Shown here: positions 53,022 through 63,826 of the stretch, one piece after another | Layout of the letters: each line of letters opens with the position of its first letter | Position numbering within the stretch: position 1 is the stretch's first letter | NCBI GenBank assembly: GCA_032718865.1 | Contig: JALUTQ010000003.1 | Coordinates: 1,022,001 to 1,086,000 of the forward strand | From: Tilletia caries | Taxonomy: Eukaryota > Basidiomycota > Exobasidiomycetes > Tilletiales > Tilletiaceae | Direction: 5' to 3' | DNA length: 64,000 bases | Notes under the pieces: model-generated | What the model was told of the DNA's origin: nothing | Database searches by the model: none | What the model saw: the letters and a program-made list of their open reading frames with translations, nothing else | Position numbers and translations under genes: made by a program

Positions 53022-54231
53022 TCAGAAGAGATCCTGTGAAAGCAAGCCGAAACAGTCAGTGAATCGTGCTCTGCCCTCGCTCTCTCCGAGACCCAGCTCC
53101 TACTCAAAGAACCAAAAAACGAAGGCAAAAGAAAAATAACAACTCACCTCCAAAGTCAACTGCTTCGCCACATCCGTACTCGCGACCATATCCTGAAACT
53201 CCTCAAAGTCCAACTTGCCATCCCCATCCTTATCAGCCTCCATGATCGTCTTGTCCACAATCTGCTGCAGCTGCTGGTCCTTCAGGTTGTTGCCCACCAT
53301 CATCTTGAGGACGAGGAAGAGCTCGCCGTTGGAAATGTAGCCGTCCCGGTCCATGTCGTACACCTTGAATGCGACTGGGCCAGGGCAGGGCAGGGATGAG
53401 GTGGAGGGCGGTGTGGGAGGGGGAAGTCCGGTCAGCGTGGAGGAGGGGTTATGATTTGGTTTGGGTATACTCACACCTCAGCTTCTCCTCCCGGCTCCCT
53501 TGGCTGCTGAAGGCGCTCAGACCTGCTACGAACTCCTGGAAATCGACCGTTCCTCCTCCGCTGATGAATTCCAAAGAGAAAAACAAAGTGTCAATGACAA
53601 AGATCTTGAGGAGCGCAAACGAGGAAACGGTCGGGGGGAATTCTCTCACTCTTCATCAAAGATGGCGATCATTCGTAATGCGAGTGGGTTGTTTGCGATG
53701 GCTGGAATCTGCAGGAACTCGTCGCGGTCAATGGAGCCGGAACCGTCTCGGTCTGCAGGAGAATAGCAGAGGAAACAATCAGCCTCAGCAACGCAATTGA
53801 CAGGACTCTCATAGGAATGACGCACCCAGCTTCATGAATCGCTTTTTCAAGCGCTGAACAAGCAGAAACGACCATGGCAGAAGTAGACGCTGTCAGCACG
53901 CGTGAACTGTGGAACTTATGACCGCGCTGATAGGGTGCGCACCTGAATCTCCGATGCGCTGTAGCGTGAGGGAGAAGAAGTGAGAAGGAACGAAAAGCAA
54001 GGTCAGAAGGATCATCGCATGGAGCCAGTGCGCATGATTCAAATGTGGACATGAATGTACCTGACTGAAGAAAGGCGCAGAAATGGGGCAGCAAGGTTCA
54101 GTAAAAAAGCACTCCCGCTTCGATCTTCCTCTGAGGCCTCAAGCTGAGGCAAGGCGGCGCGCTCAAGGTTCATACTCACAATTTGTGTTTTGCTCGATCT
54201 CGGTGAGGAGCTGTGATCCTTGCTGACCCAT
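53022..54231 (-). CDS. CNB1: Calcineurin regulatory subunit B
   Basis: Calcineurin B binds Ca2+ through four EF-hands and activates the phosphatase. The N-terminus [17 protein letters not shown] keeps the myristoylation Gly. Exons are 54231-54180, 54064-54061 (4 nt), 53958-53943 (16 nt), 53853-53826 (28 nt), 53752-53650, then two larger exons starting at 53560 and about 53382, and a last one (DLF, stop at 53022). Only with the 4-nt exon TCAG does the frame read [22 protein letters not shown]-hand loops: [12 protein letters not shown], the GGGTVDFQE region, [12 protein letters not shown] and [12 protein letters not shown]. The protein is otherwise of standard length. Confidence 0.97.
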
Positions 54232-54788
54232 GGTAGGCGATGCGCGTGGGGGTGCGGAGGACGGGGCGGGGAGGAAAGAAGAAGGAAAGCTGCGAGGACC
54301 AGAAGGGATTGGAGATCGTCAGTCGGTCTGAAGCTCGTCGGGGGAAACCCTTGTGCGCGCTGCACGGCCCCCGTTTCCCTCGCTCGTCCGAGCCATTTCA
54401 TTTGTACCCACCTGGAGGTCGAGCGTCCGAAGGAGAGGGCCGTTATTCCCGGGGGAGAAGTTGCGAGGCGTGAGCGGGGCGTGCGCGGGGGTGTTGTAGC
54501 TGAGGACGTCTGTACTCTGTAAGCTTGACTGCCTCTGTCTTCGTTGCTCCTGACAAGGAGGCGGGCCAGACGACGGACGGCGAAGCGAAGGTGAGAAGAG
54601 TTCACTTCACTGTTGCTACCCGGAGTGCCAGCCAACCCGCCATCCTCGTGGCGGCCACGTGGGATTTGTGCTTGTCGGCTGCTTGTCGGACACCCACCCC
54701 ATCTTCCAGGTTCCAACCTCGCCAATCGCCATGTCTTGCCAAATCCAGCATGCCTGGCCTGGGCAGTATTCTACAGTAAAAGGGAAGG
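54232..54788. promoter_or_regulatory. Divergent promoter, CNB1/Y-family polymerase
   Basis: 557 bp, GC-rich, with a GCCACGTGGG E-box-type palindrome at about 54654-54663. No other recognisable element. Confidence 0.45.
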
Positions 54789-57700
54789 ATGATGGGTGCG
54801 GGTGAGCGGTCCCCGGGAGGCGCACTGGCAGGCCCGTCCGTCGTGAGGACGACTCCGCCTCGTTCTCCCCCTTCTGCTCGAGTTCCGACGGTCCAATTCA
54901 TTTCTCCATCGTCGAGGAAATTGGCCACCGCATCATCATCATCTCCCATGACCTCGCCTTCGAATGGCACTTTCAAGCGGAGGAAAATCGACTGGAAGGG
55001 CAAGGGCAAGGCTGTCGATGGTGGGGAAAGCGGTGGTGATGATGTGGCATTGCCTCCTGTCATTGTCGCTCTCGACGTCGATTGCTTCTATGCGCAGGCA
55101 AGTCGTTTGCGCGACCCATCACTCATCGGCATCCCACTTGGAGTCCAACAAAAGGTGAGTCTACACACAAGTCGCTTTCTGTGATGGGTCATGCTGAAAT
55201 ACATTCTTCACCGCCGCAGACGATTCTCGCCGCCGTCTCATACGAAGCCCGAGCGCAAGGCGTGCCCAAGATCGTCTCTATGAGGGAGGCCCTTCGAATC
55301 CTTCCCTCGCTAACGATCGTCAACGGCGAAGACTTGTCCTTCTTCAGGTTGCTCAGCAATCGAAGCTGGAGGCTCTTACGCTCACTTGTATGGGATGAAC
55401 GTGTCGAGAAGTGCGGCATGGACGAACTCTGGGCAGATGTGAGTCAAACTCAGGCACCGATGGACATGTTCATCTTGTCAGGAACTCAAAACGTCTCCCC
55501 CCTTGACAGGTCACGGAGACGGTCGACGACCATCTCCTAAGGTGCCAGCTCGATAGGGTGAATCGAGATAAAGCTCTTGGCATCTTCTTCTCTTTCGACC
55601 AACTTCCACTCGAGCACATGCAGCCGGTCGACCTCGCGAGAGGGTTCTGGTATCGCCCCTCCGACCCCATCCCAGGATACTTCCAGCCCGACCCTCACTC
55701 CTTCACCCAAGGCTGGCCACAGGATCCCTGGAGACAGCGCTACGCTCTCGGCGCCCATATCACCTCCTTCTTCCGACGCATCATACGCGAACAGGTCAAC
55801 CTCGATTGTTCCGGTGGCGTCTCCTTCTCCAAACAGATGGCAAAGCTGATTAGGAGCGCCAACAAGCCGAATAAGCAGACTTGCTTTTGCCCAGCGCAGC
55901 CTTTGGAAGGTGTCAATGTCACTCGCAACGATTTTCATCGCAGGTTTCTACAAGATGCACAAGATTACATCGATCCTCTCGACCTCGGCAAGCTGAACGG
56001 GTTCGGCCACGTATACGTCAAGAAGCTGGAAGAGATTCAGCAGGGCCAACAATCTGGCTTTTCTAACGCCACGACCAACACCACTCGCGAAGAGACTCAC
56101 TCCCACAACGACTGGCTGAACGGCCACCACGACTCCGTCAAAGCCAAGCACCGCCTCACCGTCAGTACAGCCCGCCACCTCTTCACCGCCGCCCAATTCA
56201 ACTCCCTCTTCGGCTCCACCATCGGCCCCCGTCTCTGGTCCATCCTGCACGCAACCGACACCGAGCCCGTAGCCATCGCCTCCGACCTCGCCGTCCAGCA
56301 GATCAGCATCGAAGATACCTACCGGAACTTACCCCCGGGCCCGGCTGCGGTGGCGGAGATGCGTAAGCTCGGTGAGAGCTTGATCAAACGGCTTGAGGTG
56401 GAGTGTGTAGAGATGCCGGATGAGGCCTGGGTTGCGGCTGTGCGGGGGGCGACCAGGCAGCGGGCTGTGTTGGAGACGGTTGTCGTGGGACCTTCTGAAG
56501 AGCATGGTCCTGGCGTCGAGAAGGAGGAGAGGATGTTGACTCAAGTGCGCAATTATGTGGATGTGGAAGAAGAGGATGAACAGCAGACGGAGGAAGTAGG
56601 TCGTGCTATCGGCAGCGAGATGCCTGCTTCTACCACTGCGTCGAACAAACAACCCAGCGCTCGAAGGCCAAAGTCTTGGAGAAGATACCCACTCAGCGTC
56701 CGCCTCTCCCTTCGAATCGGCTGGGGCGCTCGCTTTTCCAAAACGGGCAAGATGCCCATCGGAATCTTGTGAGTGTTCCCGAAGATATAAAGATCAAAGG
56801 GAGCCAGTCCCACTCGGAAAAGTCCGAATCCTCTGAACTTTCCATATCCCCCTGTCTGTATCTCTCCAGTGACCTAACCCAACCACGCAAGAAGCGCGTC
56901 GAGATCCTGCTCAGCACAGTGGTCAATCTCTTCCGACAGATGACGGCCAGCCGGGACATCAGCGAAGGCTTCAACCTAATCAATATCGCCGCGCTCGAGC
57001 TGAGCAAGTCTCCGCCGGCCTCCCATGATATCAAGAATTTGCTCGAGAAGGCGTCCTCTATGGCGGGCGGCGGCGGAGGAGGAGCGGGGGCGATGAATTG
57101 GATACCGCAGGTTCAGGACGAAATTGGTCATGCAGCCGCGGTGGGGATGAATGATTCGGTATATCCTCAGCCTGGGCCTCAACCTGAGATCGACCTCGAT
57201 GTGCTGAAGGACCTGCCTGCGGACATCGCCGCCGAGATAGCGCAGGAGTATGGAATTCCTTGGCCATTGCCCACGCGCCCGCCACTACTACCATCACAAG
57301 CCGAGCCCGAACTTAGATCTTCCCCTTCCTCCTTGGTCGAGCCAGAACGATCGTCGTTTCCGCCAGACGCAAGGCCACGGACACCATCAACCCCGCCCTT
57401 TCCATCACGCTCGCTCTCGCCTTTACCGCGATCACCATCACTATCTCCGTCTTCGTCGTGCCTATCCTTCCCACCCTCCCAACTCTCCGCACAATCGTTC
57501 TCTCCGCCTCCGCAGCCTCGCTCGATGCCAACGACTTCATCCCCATCACCACCTCCTGCCGAAGAGCCTCCCGCCCCGATCGAACCCCACGAGGACGTAC
57601 AGGTGGACCAAAAACAAGAAGATGTCGACGAGGTGACCCAACACGCCCCATCATCCCAACCTGGAGCAGGCTCCGAGACTTCCCGTCTGTCGAGGCGGTT

Positions 57701-58169
57701 CGGCCATTTCGAGCTGAGCGGGTGCGAGATGAGCATTGATGAGCTGGAGAGGCTGTTGGCTCCACCTACGCCGCCTCTATTACCGTCTCCCTCGCCTTCT
57801 CCTTCTCCTCCTGATAAGGATGACGACGCTGTGACGACGCTACCGCTTCCTTCTACCGGCCCGCCGCGAGACCCCCTTCTTCCGCCTTCACCTGATGAGA
57901 CAGAACAACATCGGTCTGTAGAAGTACAGGGTGCTGCACCACAAGGCTCGTCTGTAGAAGTACAGGGTGCTGCACCACAAGGCTCGACGGAACCTGTCAG
58001 CACCCAGGAGCAGCAGGAACAAGACAAAGGCACGATGGACGTCGACTGGGAGCAAGAGGCGTGCCGGCACTGCGGGCGACAAATGGTCATCTGGCTCCAG
58101 CACGACCACGACGTCTTTGGGGAGAGCGGGCTGCCTGCTGGGTTCGACATGGACTTCTCAGAGGGATGA
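54789..58169 (+). CDS. Y-family translesion DNA polymerase, Pol iota-like
   Basis: Four exons (54789-55154, about 55220-55440, about 55511-56770, about 56871-58169), roughly 1,050 residues. Palm motifs are ALDVDCFYAQ (metal-binding Asp), SYEARAQGV, IVNGEDLSFFR and GMDELWADVTE (catalytic Asp-Glu). NGEDL..(F/Y)R and the spacing resemble Pol iota more than Pol eta. The little-finger region is PLSVRLSLRIGWGARFSKTG, spliced to DLTQPRKKRVEILLSTVVNL. The long C-terminal part holds a ubiquitin-binding motif (IDLDVLKDLPADIAAEIAQE), a Ser/Pro-rich stretch, two copies of SVEVQGAAPQGS (36-bp tandem repeat, about 57913-57984) and a terminal CRHCGRQMVIWLQHDHD resembling the ubiquitin-binding zinc finger of Pol eta. 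It inserts opposite damaged bases at stalled forks. Confidence 0.82.
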
Positions 58170-58680
58170 GACATGAGTGCGATGCCAATCTCGTTTCTGC
58201 TGCGGCTTTCCCCGCCGACGCAGGCAGCAACAAAGCAGCAGCAGCAGCAGCAGCAGCACAGCGGCCGTGGGCGATGGACACCCCGCTGACGCAGAGGAGG
58301 TCATGCGCACCTACTCCTTCCACGACGACCCCGCTACCGCAGCCGCCGCCTCTTCCGCCAGGAGACGCGGCCGCCGCTACGCAAGCCAGGACACCGGAAC
58401 CAGCATGCTCGCCGCCTCCGAACGCCAGCAGCTGGGCCAACACCATCAGCATCAGCAGCACACGGCTTGTCAACGATGGTCGACCTCTACGACCAACTCG
58501 ACAAACAGGAGAAGATCTGCGAGGACGCTCCGTCCATCCTCCAGCTCATCGCACAGGACGGCTTCGCGTCGTCGTCCAATAAGCCATCCTCTGCAGGGTG
58601 CCCTCCTCTGTGCGCACGAACCAGAACCATCACTGACTTCACTCACCGCTTCGTTGACATCGAACCCATCGTCCAAGTCA
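58170..58680. promoter_or_regulatory. Spacer with CAG run, upstream of the ankyrin gene
   Basis: 511 bases with an imperfect CAG/AGC triplet run (58223-58260) and several overlapping open frames without a domain. A frame starting MVDLYDQLDKQEKICEDAPS (58473 on) looks protein-like but does not join the ankyrin frame through a clear intron, so a small upstream exon cannot be ruled out. Confidence 0.4.
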
Positions 58681-59433
58681 ATGCCGGTCCCGACCTCGAC
58701 GCTCAGCAAGCCCGCGGGCGACAGTGCCGGCTCCAGCGCAGGGAACAACCCCGCTGCTGTCGCTGGTCTCAGCTCCCCACCAAGCAACATCAACTCCAAC
58801 ATCTGGCTCGCAGCCGGCGAGGGCGATCTCGACTCGGTCCGCTACCTGCTCGACAACCAGCCGGACCTGACCCCAACATCCCCCGACGATTTCTCCTACA
58901 CCGCCGTTCACGCCGCCGCATCTTATGCCCAGCTCGCGGTGCTCGACTTCCTCCTGTCCCACCCAAAAGCAGCCCTCTTCACGCCTTCCGCCGAGAACTC
59001 AGCGGCACCATCCGGCGTACCTGCCCCCACCGGCGCCGCCAACGTACAAGATTCCGATGGAGACACACCCCTCTTCGTCTGCGAGACGGTCGAGCCTGCC
59101 AAGTTGCTCATCGAGAAGTTCGGTGCCGACCCGAAACATCGGAATCTAGATGGGAAGACGGCGGCACAGGCTGCCTACGAGAATGAGGCGTTTGAAGTTT
59201 GCGACTATTTGCGCTCTCTCACTGGCGAGCCGGAGCCGACGGATGATGATTACGAAGAGGGAGGGTACGAGCGCAAGGATGACGATGACGACGACGACGA
59301 CGACGACGAAGAGGAGGAGGATGACGATGATGAAGCGGAGGAGGGTGGCCCAGCAAAGACCGACAAAGTTGAAGCTGCAACCAGCGCTGCGCCAGGGCAG
59401 CACCAAGGCACAACTAGTGGACCTGCTTCCTAA
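58681..59433 (+). CDS. Small ankyrin-repeat protein with acidic tail
   Basis: Single exon, 250 residues, start at ATG 58681 (MPVPTSTLSKPAGDSAGSSA). Ankyrin repeats: NIWLAAGEGDLDSVRYLLDN; DDFSYTAVHAAASYAQLAVL; SDGDTPLFVCETVEPAKLLI; LDGKTAAQAAYENEAFEVCD. This layout (NIW.AA..GDL..V..L, HAA.SY, DGDTPL) is shared with a widespread small fungal ankyrin protein, for example S. pombe SPCP1E11.10, of unknown role. The C-terminus is a long Asp/Glu run (GAC repeats at about 59278-59340) followed by GGPAKTDKVEAATS. Partner proteins cannot be inferred. Confidence 0.85.
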   Translation: MPVPTSTLSKPAGDSAGSSAGNNPAAVAGLSSPPSNINSNIWLAAGEGDLDSVRYLLDNQPDLTPTSPDDFSYTAVHAAASYAQLAVLDFLLSHPKAALFTPSAENSAAPSGVPAPTGAANVQDSDGDTPLFVCETVEPAKLLIEKFGADPKHRNLDGKTAAQAAYENEAFEVCDYLRSLTGEPEPTDDDYEEGGYERKDDDDDDDDDDEEEEDDDDEAEEGGPAKTDKVEAATSAAPGQHQGTTSGPAS

Positions 59434-59541
59434 TCACGACCAAATGCTTTCCTGCTTCACACTGCCACATAAGTGCCACGAACATCCTCATCCAGCGAAT
59501 GTAGAATGCAAAGTACAAACCTGATCGAAGGATCGAACGGG

Positions 59542-60225
59542 ATCACCGACCGAATCTACTAGCTGCGGCTCCAGCTCCGCAGCCGACGCCGTGATCCACC
59601 ACCTCTCCCTCGTCGACGTCCTGCACGGCCCGCCGGAAGTCTCCACCGCCGCCCACCTGTTGTCCGAGATCGTTTATCAGAACAAGGATCGGTTGAGTGC
59701 GGGTATTATTGTGGCCGGGTGGGATAAGAGGAATGGGGGGGCCACTGTGTGCAATGTTCCCTTGGGAGGTGGTCTGTTTCAGCAGCCTTGGGCTATCGGA
59801 GGTGAGTTTGCCTTGTTTCTAGACTCTAGTTTTGTATGCTCCCACAGCCGACCCTGTGCTCACATGCTTTTTCCCTTCTCCTGCTGTGGCCCACCTACCG
59901 GCCAGGATGGAACCGACAACAGACAGTCGAGTTCGTCACCAATGCTCTCGCATTGGCCATACGACGCGATCGCTCGTCCGGAGGCACCATCCGTCTTGCC
60001 GACATCTCCGAGCACGGCGTGGAGAGTCAATTCATCCCGGGAGTGAGTCATCCCTTCCACCTTATACTCTGACTGAGAGATGAGTCCAGAAGCTCACAGG
60101 CAGCTTGGTCTTTCCCTTTACGCTCGTGTAGGACAAGCTCCCGGAGCTGCCGGCGAAGCTCTGCTGACGTTTAACAATTCTCGGAGCTCGGTCCATCTTC
60201 TCAACGCAATCCATCCAAGGGGCAC
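59542..60225 (+). pseudogene. Truncated copy of the proteasome beta1 gene (PRE3)
   Basis: The + strand here matches the - strand PRE3 gene at about 35000-35800, introns included, so it arose by DNA duplication and not retrotransposition. It begins inside exon 5 (ATCACCGACCGAATCTACT), so it lacks the propeptide, catalytic Thr1 and the first four exons. It is broken by an in-frame TAG right after the IY codons, an 18-bp loss after GCAGCCGAC, a 3-bp gain (GGATV for GGTV), and a deletion that removes the end of the intron and the start of the next exon ([13 protein letters not shown] missing). The last exon (DKLPELPAKLC) and about 55 bp of 3' flank are kept. Confidence 0.93.
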
Positions 60226-60350
60226 ACGCTGCCTGACACGGGCTGTCCAGCGAATCAATCCCATTGATCGAAGCAGTCCTGTTTATCAAACACAAAAGGG
60301 GCAATTGTATACATAACATGCAAGATGGCACAGTCCTAGCCGCTTCGACG

Positions 60351-62716
60351 CTATACTTGGATGTACTGAAAAGAAGAACAAGATGAAGGGAGGCGTCAGC
60401 GCGAGGCAGAGGCAGAGGCACAGGCCTCATGGCAGAAGCGTTTCTGCAGGGCAGGGGAAAGAACTCACCTTGTAAGGGTTAAGGATGCCCTCCGGATCAA
60501 AGGCCGCCTTGATCTTCTTCATGTACTCGATCGAAGTAGGACTCTTCGAGTACCCGATCTTGGTAGCCTTCATCAGACCCAGTCCATGCTCGGCGGAGAT
60601 GGAGCCGCTGTAGATGAGTACGACCGAGCATTCAGGCACTGATTTGCAAAACAGCAAGCATGCGTTGGGGATGGACCACTCACTTCTGCTCGGCGATCCA
60701 TTCGTAGATGTAAGGCTCGATGACGGCCTCGATCTCAGGGCTGTAGGAGTCCGCGACAATGTTGATGTGCAAGTTGCCTGTCCTCCCAGCAAAAGTTCCA
60801 CAGACAGTCAGCCCTCATCGAGCACGAACCAAAGAGAGAGAGAGAGAAAGAGAAGCGTCAAGTACACTCACCATCACCAATATGTCCATACCCAACAACA
60901 GTCTTGATCCCCTTCCCCTCCCCCATCATCCCCTTCCCTTCAAACCTGGCCCGCATCACTTCCACCAGCTCGTTCATCTTCTCCACCGGCATGCTCAAGT
61001 CGTACTTGAACACTTTGCCCATCTTGCCCGCGGCCTCGGGGATGCTCTCCCGCAGGGCCCACAGGCTAGAGACTTGGGTTGTGTCTTGGGCTAGGACGCC
61101 GTCGGTGATGGTGGAGGATTCGAGGAGGTGTTCGAGTAGGCCTTCCAGTTTCTGGGAAAGGAGGGGAGCGGATGTCAGCACCTCAGCACAAGCGGAAAAA
61201 GGAAGACCGGAAGGAAGGAAGAGAAAAACCCACCTCATCATCATGCTCCTTCTTGCTCCCACTCGTCTCAATAAGCACATAGAAGGGATGCCGTTCCTCG
61301 AAGGGATCTCTGACAGAGCGCGTGGCATATCCCTGGACGAGCTCAAAGCTCTGTGCGTCGAAGAACTCAAAGGCAGAGAGAATCTCGCCGCAGTGTTGCT
61401 TCACGGTGGTGAAGGTGGTCTGGACAGCCTCGAAGCTGGGAACGGCGAAGACGGCGACGTTGACGGCCTGATAGGAGAGAAGCAGATTGGGTAAGCAGAT
61501 GTGATTGCAGGAGCTTTCAATCTCGACGGAGGTCATCCATTCTGCTCACGTTCGGTTTCCGGGGCGTGATGATGGAGACGCCGGTGATGAGCCCAATCGT
61601 TCCCTCTGAGCCGATGAAGAGTTGCTTCAGGTCAAAACCTGAGATCGCAGGGCCGCTCGAGGGTTCAGTACAGTAAAATCTAAGAAGCGCGATCTGGATC
61701 TAGCTCTCTCACCAGTGTTGTCCTTCCGCAGCGTGCTGAGACCGTCAAGAATGGTTCCGTCTGGCAGAACGACCTCCAACCCGAGCACATTCCCATGCAA
61801 AGACCCGTATCTCAGGAACCGGAGCCCACCCGCGTTGGTAGCGACATTGCCACCGATGTGACAGCTGTTGCGGGGAAGGAAAGGAAGAGGGGGGAAATTC
61901 AGCAAAGGCCGCAGCCGGCGTCCCACAGTATGTTTTCGCTCACCTGCCCTTCGCGCCCAAATCGAGCGGCATCATGTACCCCTTCTCGCCCACAAAGTTG
62001 TCCAACACCTCGAGTACACAGCCAGCATCGCAAACCAGCGTGCCCGCAACCTCGTCAAAGCTGCGAATCTGGTGGAGTCCGCTGAGGTTGACGATGACCT
62101 CGTCAAAGACGGGTACTCCGCCGCCGACCAAGCCCGTATTCCCGCCCTGGGGCACGACGGCGATGCGGTTCTGGAAGCAGTAGCGCATGACGTTGCTGAC
62201 TTCCTGCGTCGTCTTGGGCCGGATGACGCAGGCGGAGGAGCCGTGGTACTTGTCCATCCAGTCGTTATTGTACGCATCGAGCTCGTCCTTGGAGACTGCC
62301 TTGATGCCAGCCTCGGGCGCAGCGATGGTGGTGAGGATCGAGGTGGTCGGGGTGGAGAGACATTTGGCGAGGTTTGCGATGTGGGTTGGGTTCAGCTTTG
62401 TGAAGGTGGCCGAGCGCTGGACTTCGGTTGCGAGGGAGCGGGTGAGAGTCAGGGACGCCGCGGCTGAGCTGGAGGTGAGAGTGGAGGTGGAAGGAGTGCC
62501 GAGCGCGGCTGAGTCCCTGCAGCTGGTCCTGCGGTTGGCGCGCGTGCTCATGGTCCGGAGCGAGGCCGAGCGCGAGGAGCTGCTGCCAACACCGCTGAGG
62601 CTGGCGGACATCGACATCGACGACACCGACACGGCCGCTGCTGCGTGCGCTGCATTGGGCAGGGCGGCGGCAGCGCTGACGCGCGAGATCGACGCAGACA
62701 CGAGCTTGACTGACAT
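60351..62716 (-). CDS. DLD2: Mitochondrial D-2-hydroxyglutarate dehydrogenase (Dld2-type FAD enzyme)
   Basis: An FAD-linked oxidase of the vanillyl-alcohol-oxidase fold that oxidises D-2-hydroxyglutarate (and D-lactate in some relatives). The start at 62716 opens a Ser/Ala/Arg-rich presequence ([20 protein letters not shown], later [15 protein letters not shown]). The FAD domain shows [60 protein letters not shown] and [20 protein letters not shown]. The substrate domain shows VGYGHIGDG then GNLHINIVA and [11 protein letters not shown], with the metal-binding His residues. The end is [11 protein letters not shown], then a last short exon YIQV. About eight exons. A Thr-Ala-Ser-rich N-terminal region makes it longer than usual. 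Confidence 0.93.
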
Positions 62717-63110
62717 CGCTGAGATCAAAGATGGAGTCGGAGTCGGAGCGAGATGGTTGTCGTCGGGATCAAGTACCTTTCTTCTCAGCTAAGCTGTCCC
62801 TCACGGCGACCATTTCCCAGTATCTCGGGCCGAACGGGCCGACGCTCTCTCTCTCGAGTCTCGCTCTCTCAGAAGGTGAACAGGAACAACGGACGTGCAT
62901 GCGGACGCCGTCGAGGCAGGCACTCCAGCCAGGCAGCCAGGGGGTTCCGAAAAAGATATGTTCTTGCATTGTTGACGGAGTGACAGACTCGGTATCCTGA
63001 CGCTCAGGTCCCGACACGGTCCAGAAGGGCGACGATCAGCGGAGGGAAGCAAGACGCTCGACGAAGGGCTGAACACTGTAGAGGCGGCCTCCTCCTCCTC
63101 CTCCAGACGT
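62717..63110. promoter_or_regulatory. Spacer between D2HGDH (5') and NDUFA8 (3')
   Basis: 394 bases upstream of the D2HGDH start, with CTCTCTCTCTCGAGTCTCGC at about 62846-62866 and CCTCCTCCTCCTCC near 63090. No gene. Confidence 0.45.
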
Positions 63111-63826
63111 CTAGCGCCAGACGGGCCGCTTGAGTTCGTGCACTTGCTCCTTGCCCTCGGCAGTGCCAGGAATCTTCTTCGCCAGATTCTGCCAGGGCGC
63201 AAATTGGAAATATGAGCATAAAGACTGCCGAACAAGGAAAGGCGTCCCCAAACGCACCAGTTTGTCAAAGACACATTTGTTCAGCGTCCGTTCGGGCTGT
63301 CGGCACTTGTAGAATTCCTGTGGGAATCGGCAGAGTATTGATTGATAGAATGAAGGTCAGCGGGGGGTTGCATTAGCTCCAGCAAAGGGGGAGCCACTGC
63401 GGGACCTCGGGACTGGATGAGAACGCACCTGGTTGTTGTGTTCTAAGCATGCCCAGTGCTCCTCCCATTGCTTCCCACAGCTATCACCGAGCTTGCGGAT
63501 GCTGTTCAAAATCACAAGAGTTTGCCCAATTCAGTTACATCCCATCCTCACATAGACACACACGCCCTCATCCACACTCACAGATCCTGAGCACACCTCG
63601 TCACCCTTCTCCCCTCCTTCAAGCAATGCTCCGGGTCCGCACTCTCATTCTTGCACAGCATGAAGTCCTCGTTGTAGCTCTTGCACGCCTCGCCGATGAA
63701 GAAGCTGGCCGACTTGAGCGGGGCGGAGGAGGTGCCGATCTCGCGCACCTCCGGGATCGCCGAGGGAAGCGGGGTCGGGTCAACGTATGGCTTCGAGGGG
63801 AACTTGGAGTCGCGGTGGGTCGCCAT
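63111..63826 (-). CDS. NDUFA8: Complex I subunit NDUFA8 (PGIV)
   Basis: An intermembrane-space accessory subunit of NADH:ubiquinone oxidoreductase. Four exons: MATHRDSKFPSKPYVDPTPL through TRCAQDL; IRKLGDSCGKQWEEHWACLE; EFYKCRQPERTLNKCVFDKL; NLAKKIPGTAEGKEQVHELK through VWR. Four CX9C motifs are intact (CKSYNEDFMLC, CLKEGRRVTRC, CGKQWEEHWAC, CRQPERTLNKC), the family's two coiled-coil-helix pairs. SASFFIGEACKSYNEDFMLC and CLKEGR(R/L)V..CA are diagnostic. Presence of this gene shows that the organism has a standard complex I. Length, about 140 residues, is normal. Confidence 0.94.

Noticed and set aside
57179..58174. 331-codon open frame on the - strand
   Set aside because: Antisense shadow of the Ser/Pro-rich tail of the Y-family polymerase.
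59591..60046. A functional second proteasome beta1 gene
   Set aside because: It lacks the propeptide and Thr1, has an in-frame stop and a deletion across a splice acceptor.
61868..62792. Two overlapping + strand open frames of about 200 codons
   Set aside because: Both are antisense to the conserved FAD domain of D-2-hydroxyglutarate dehydrogenase.
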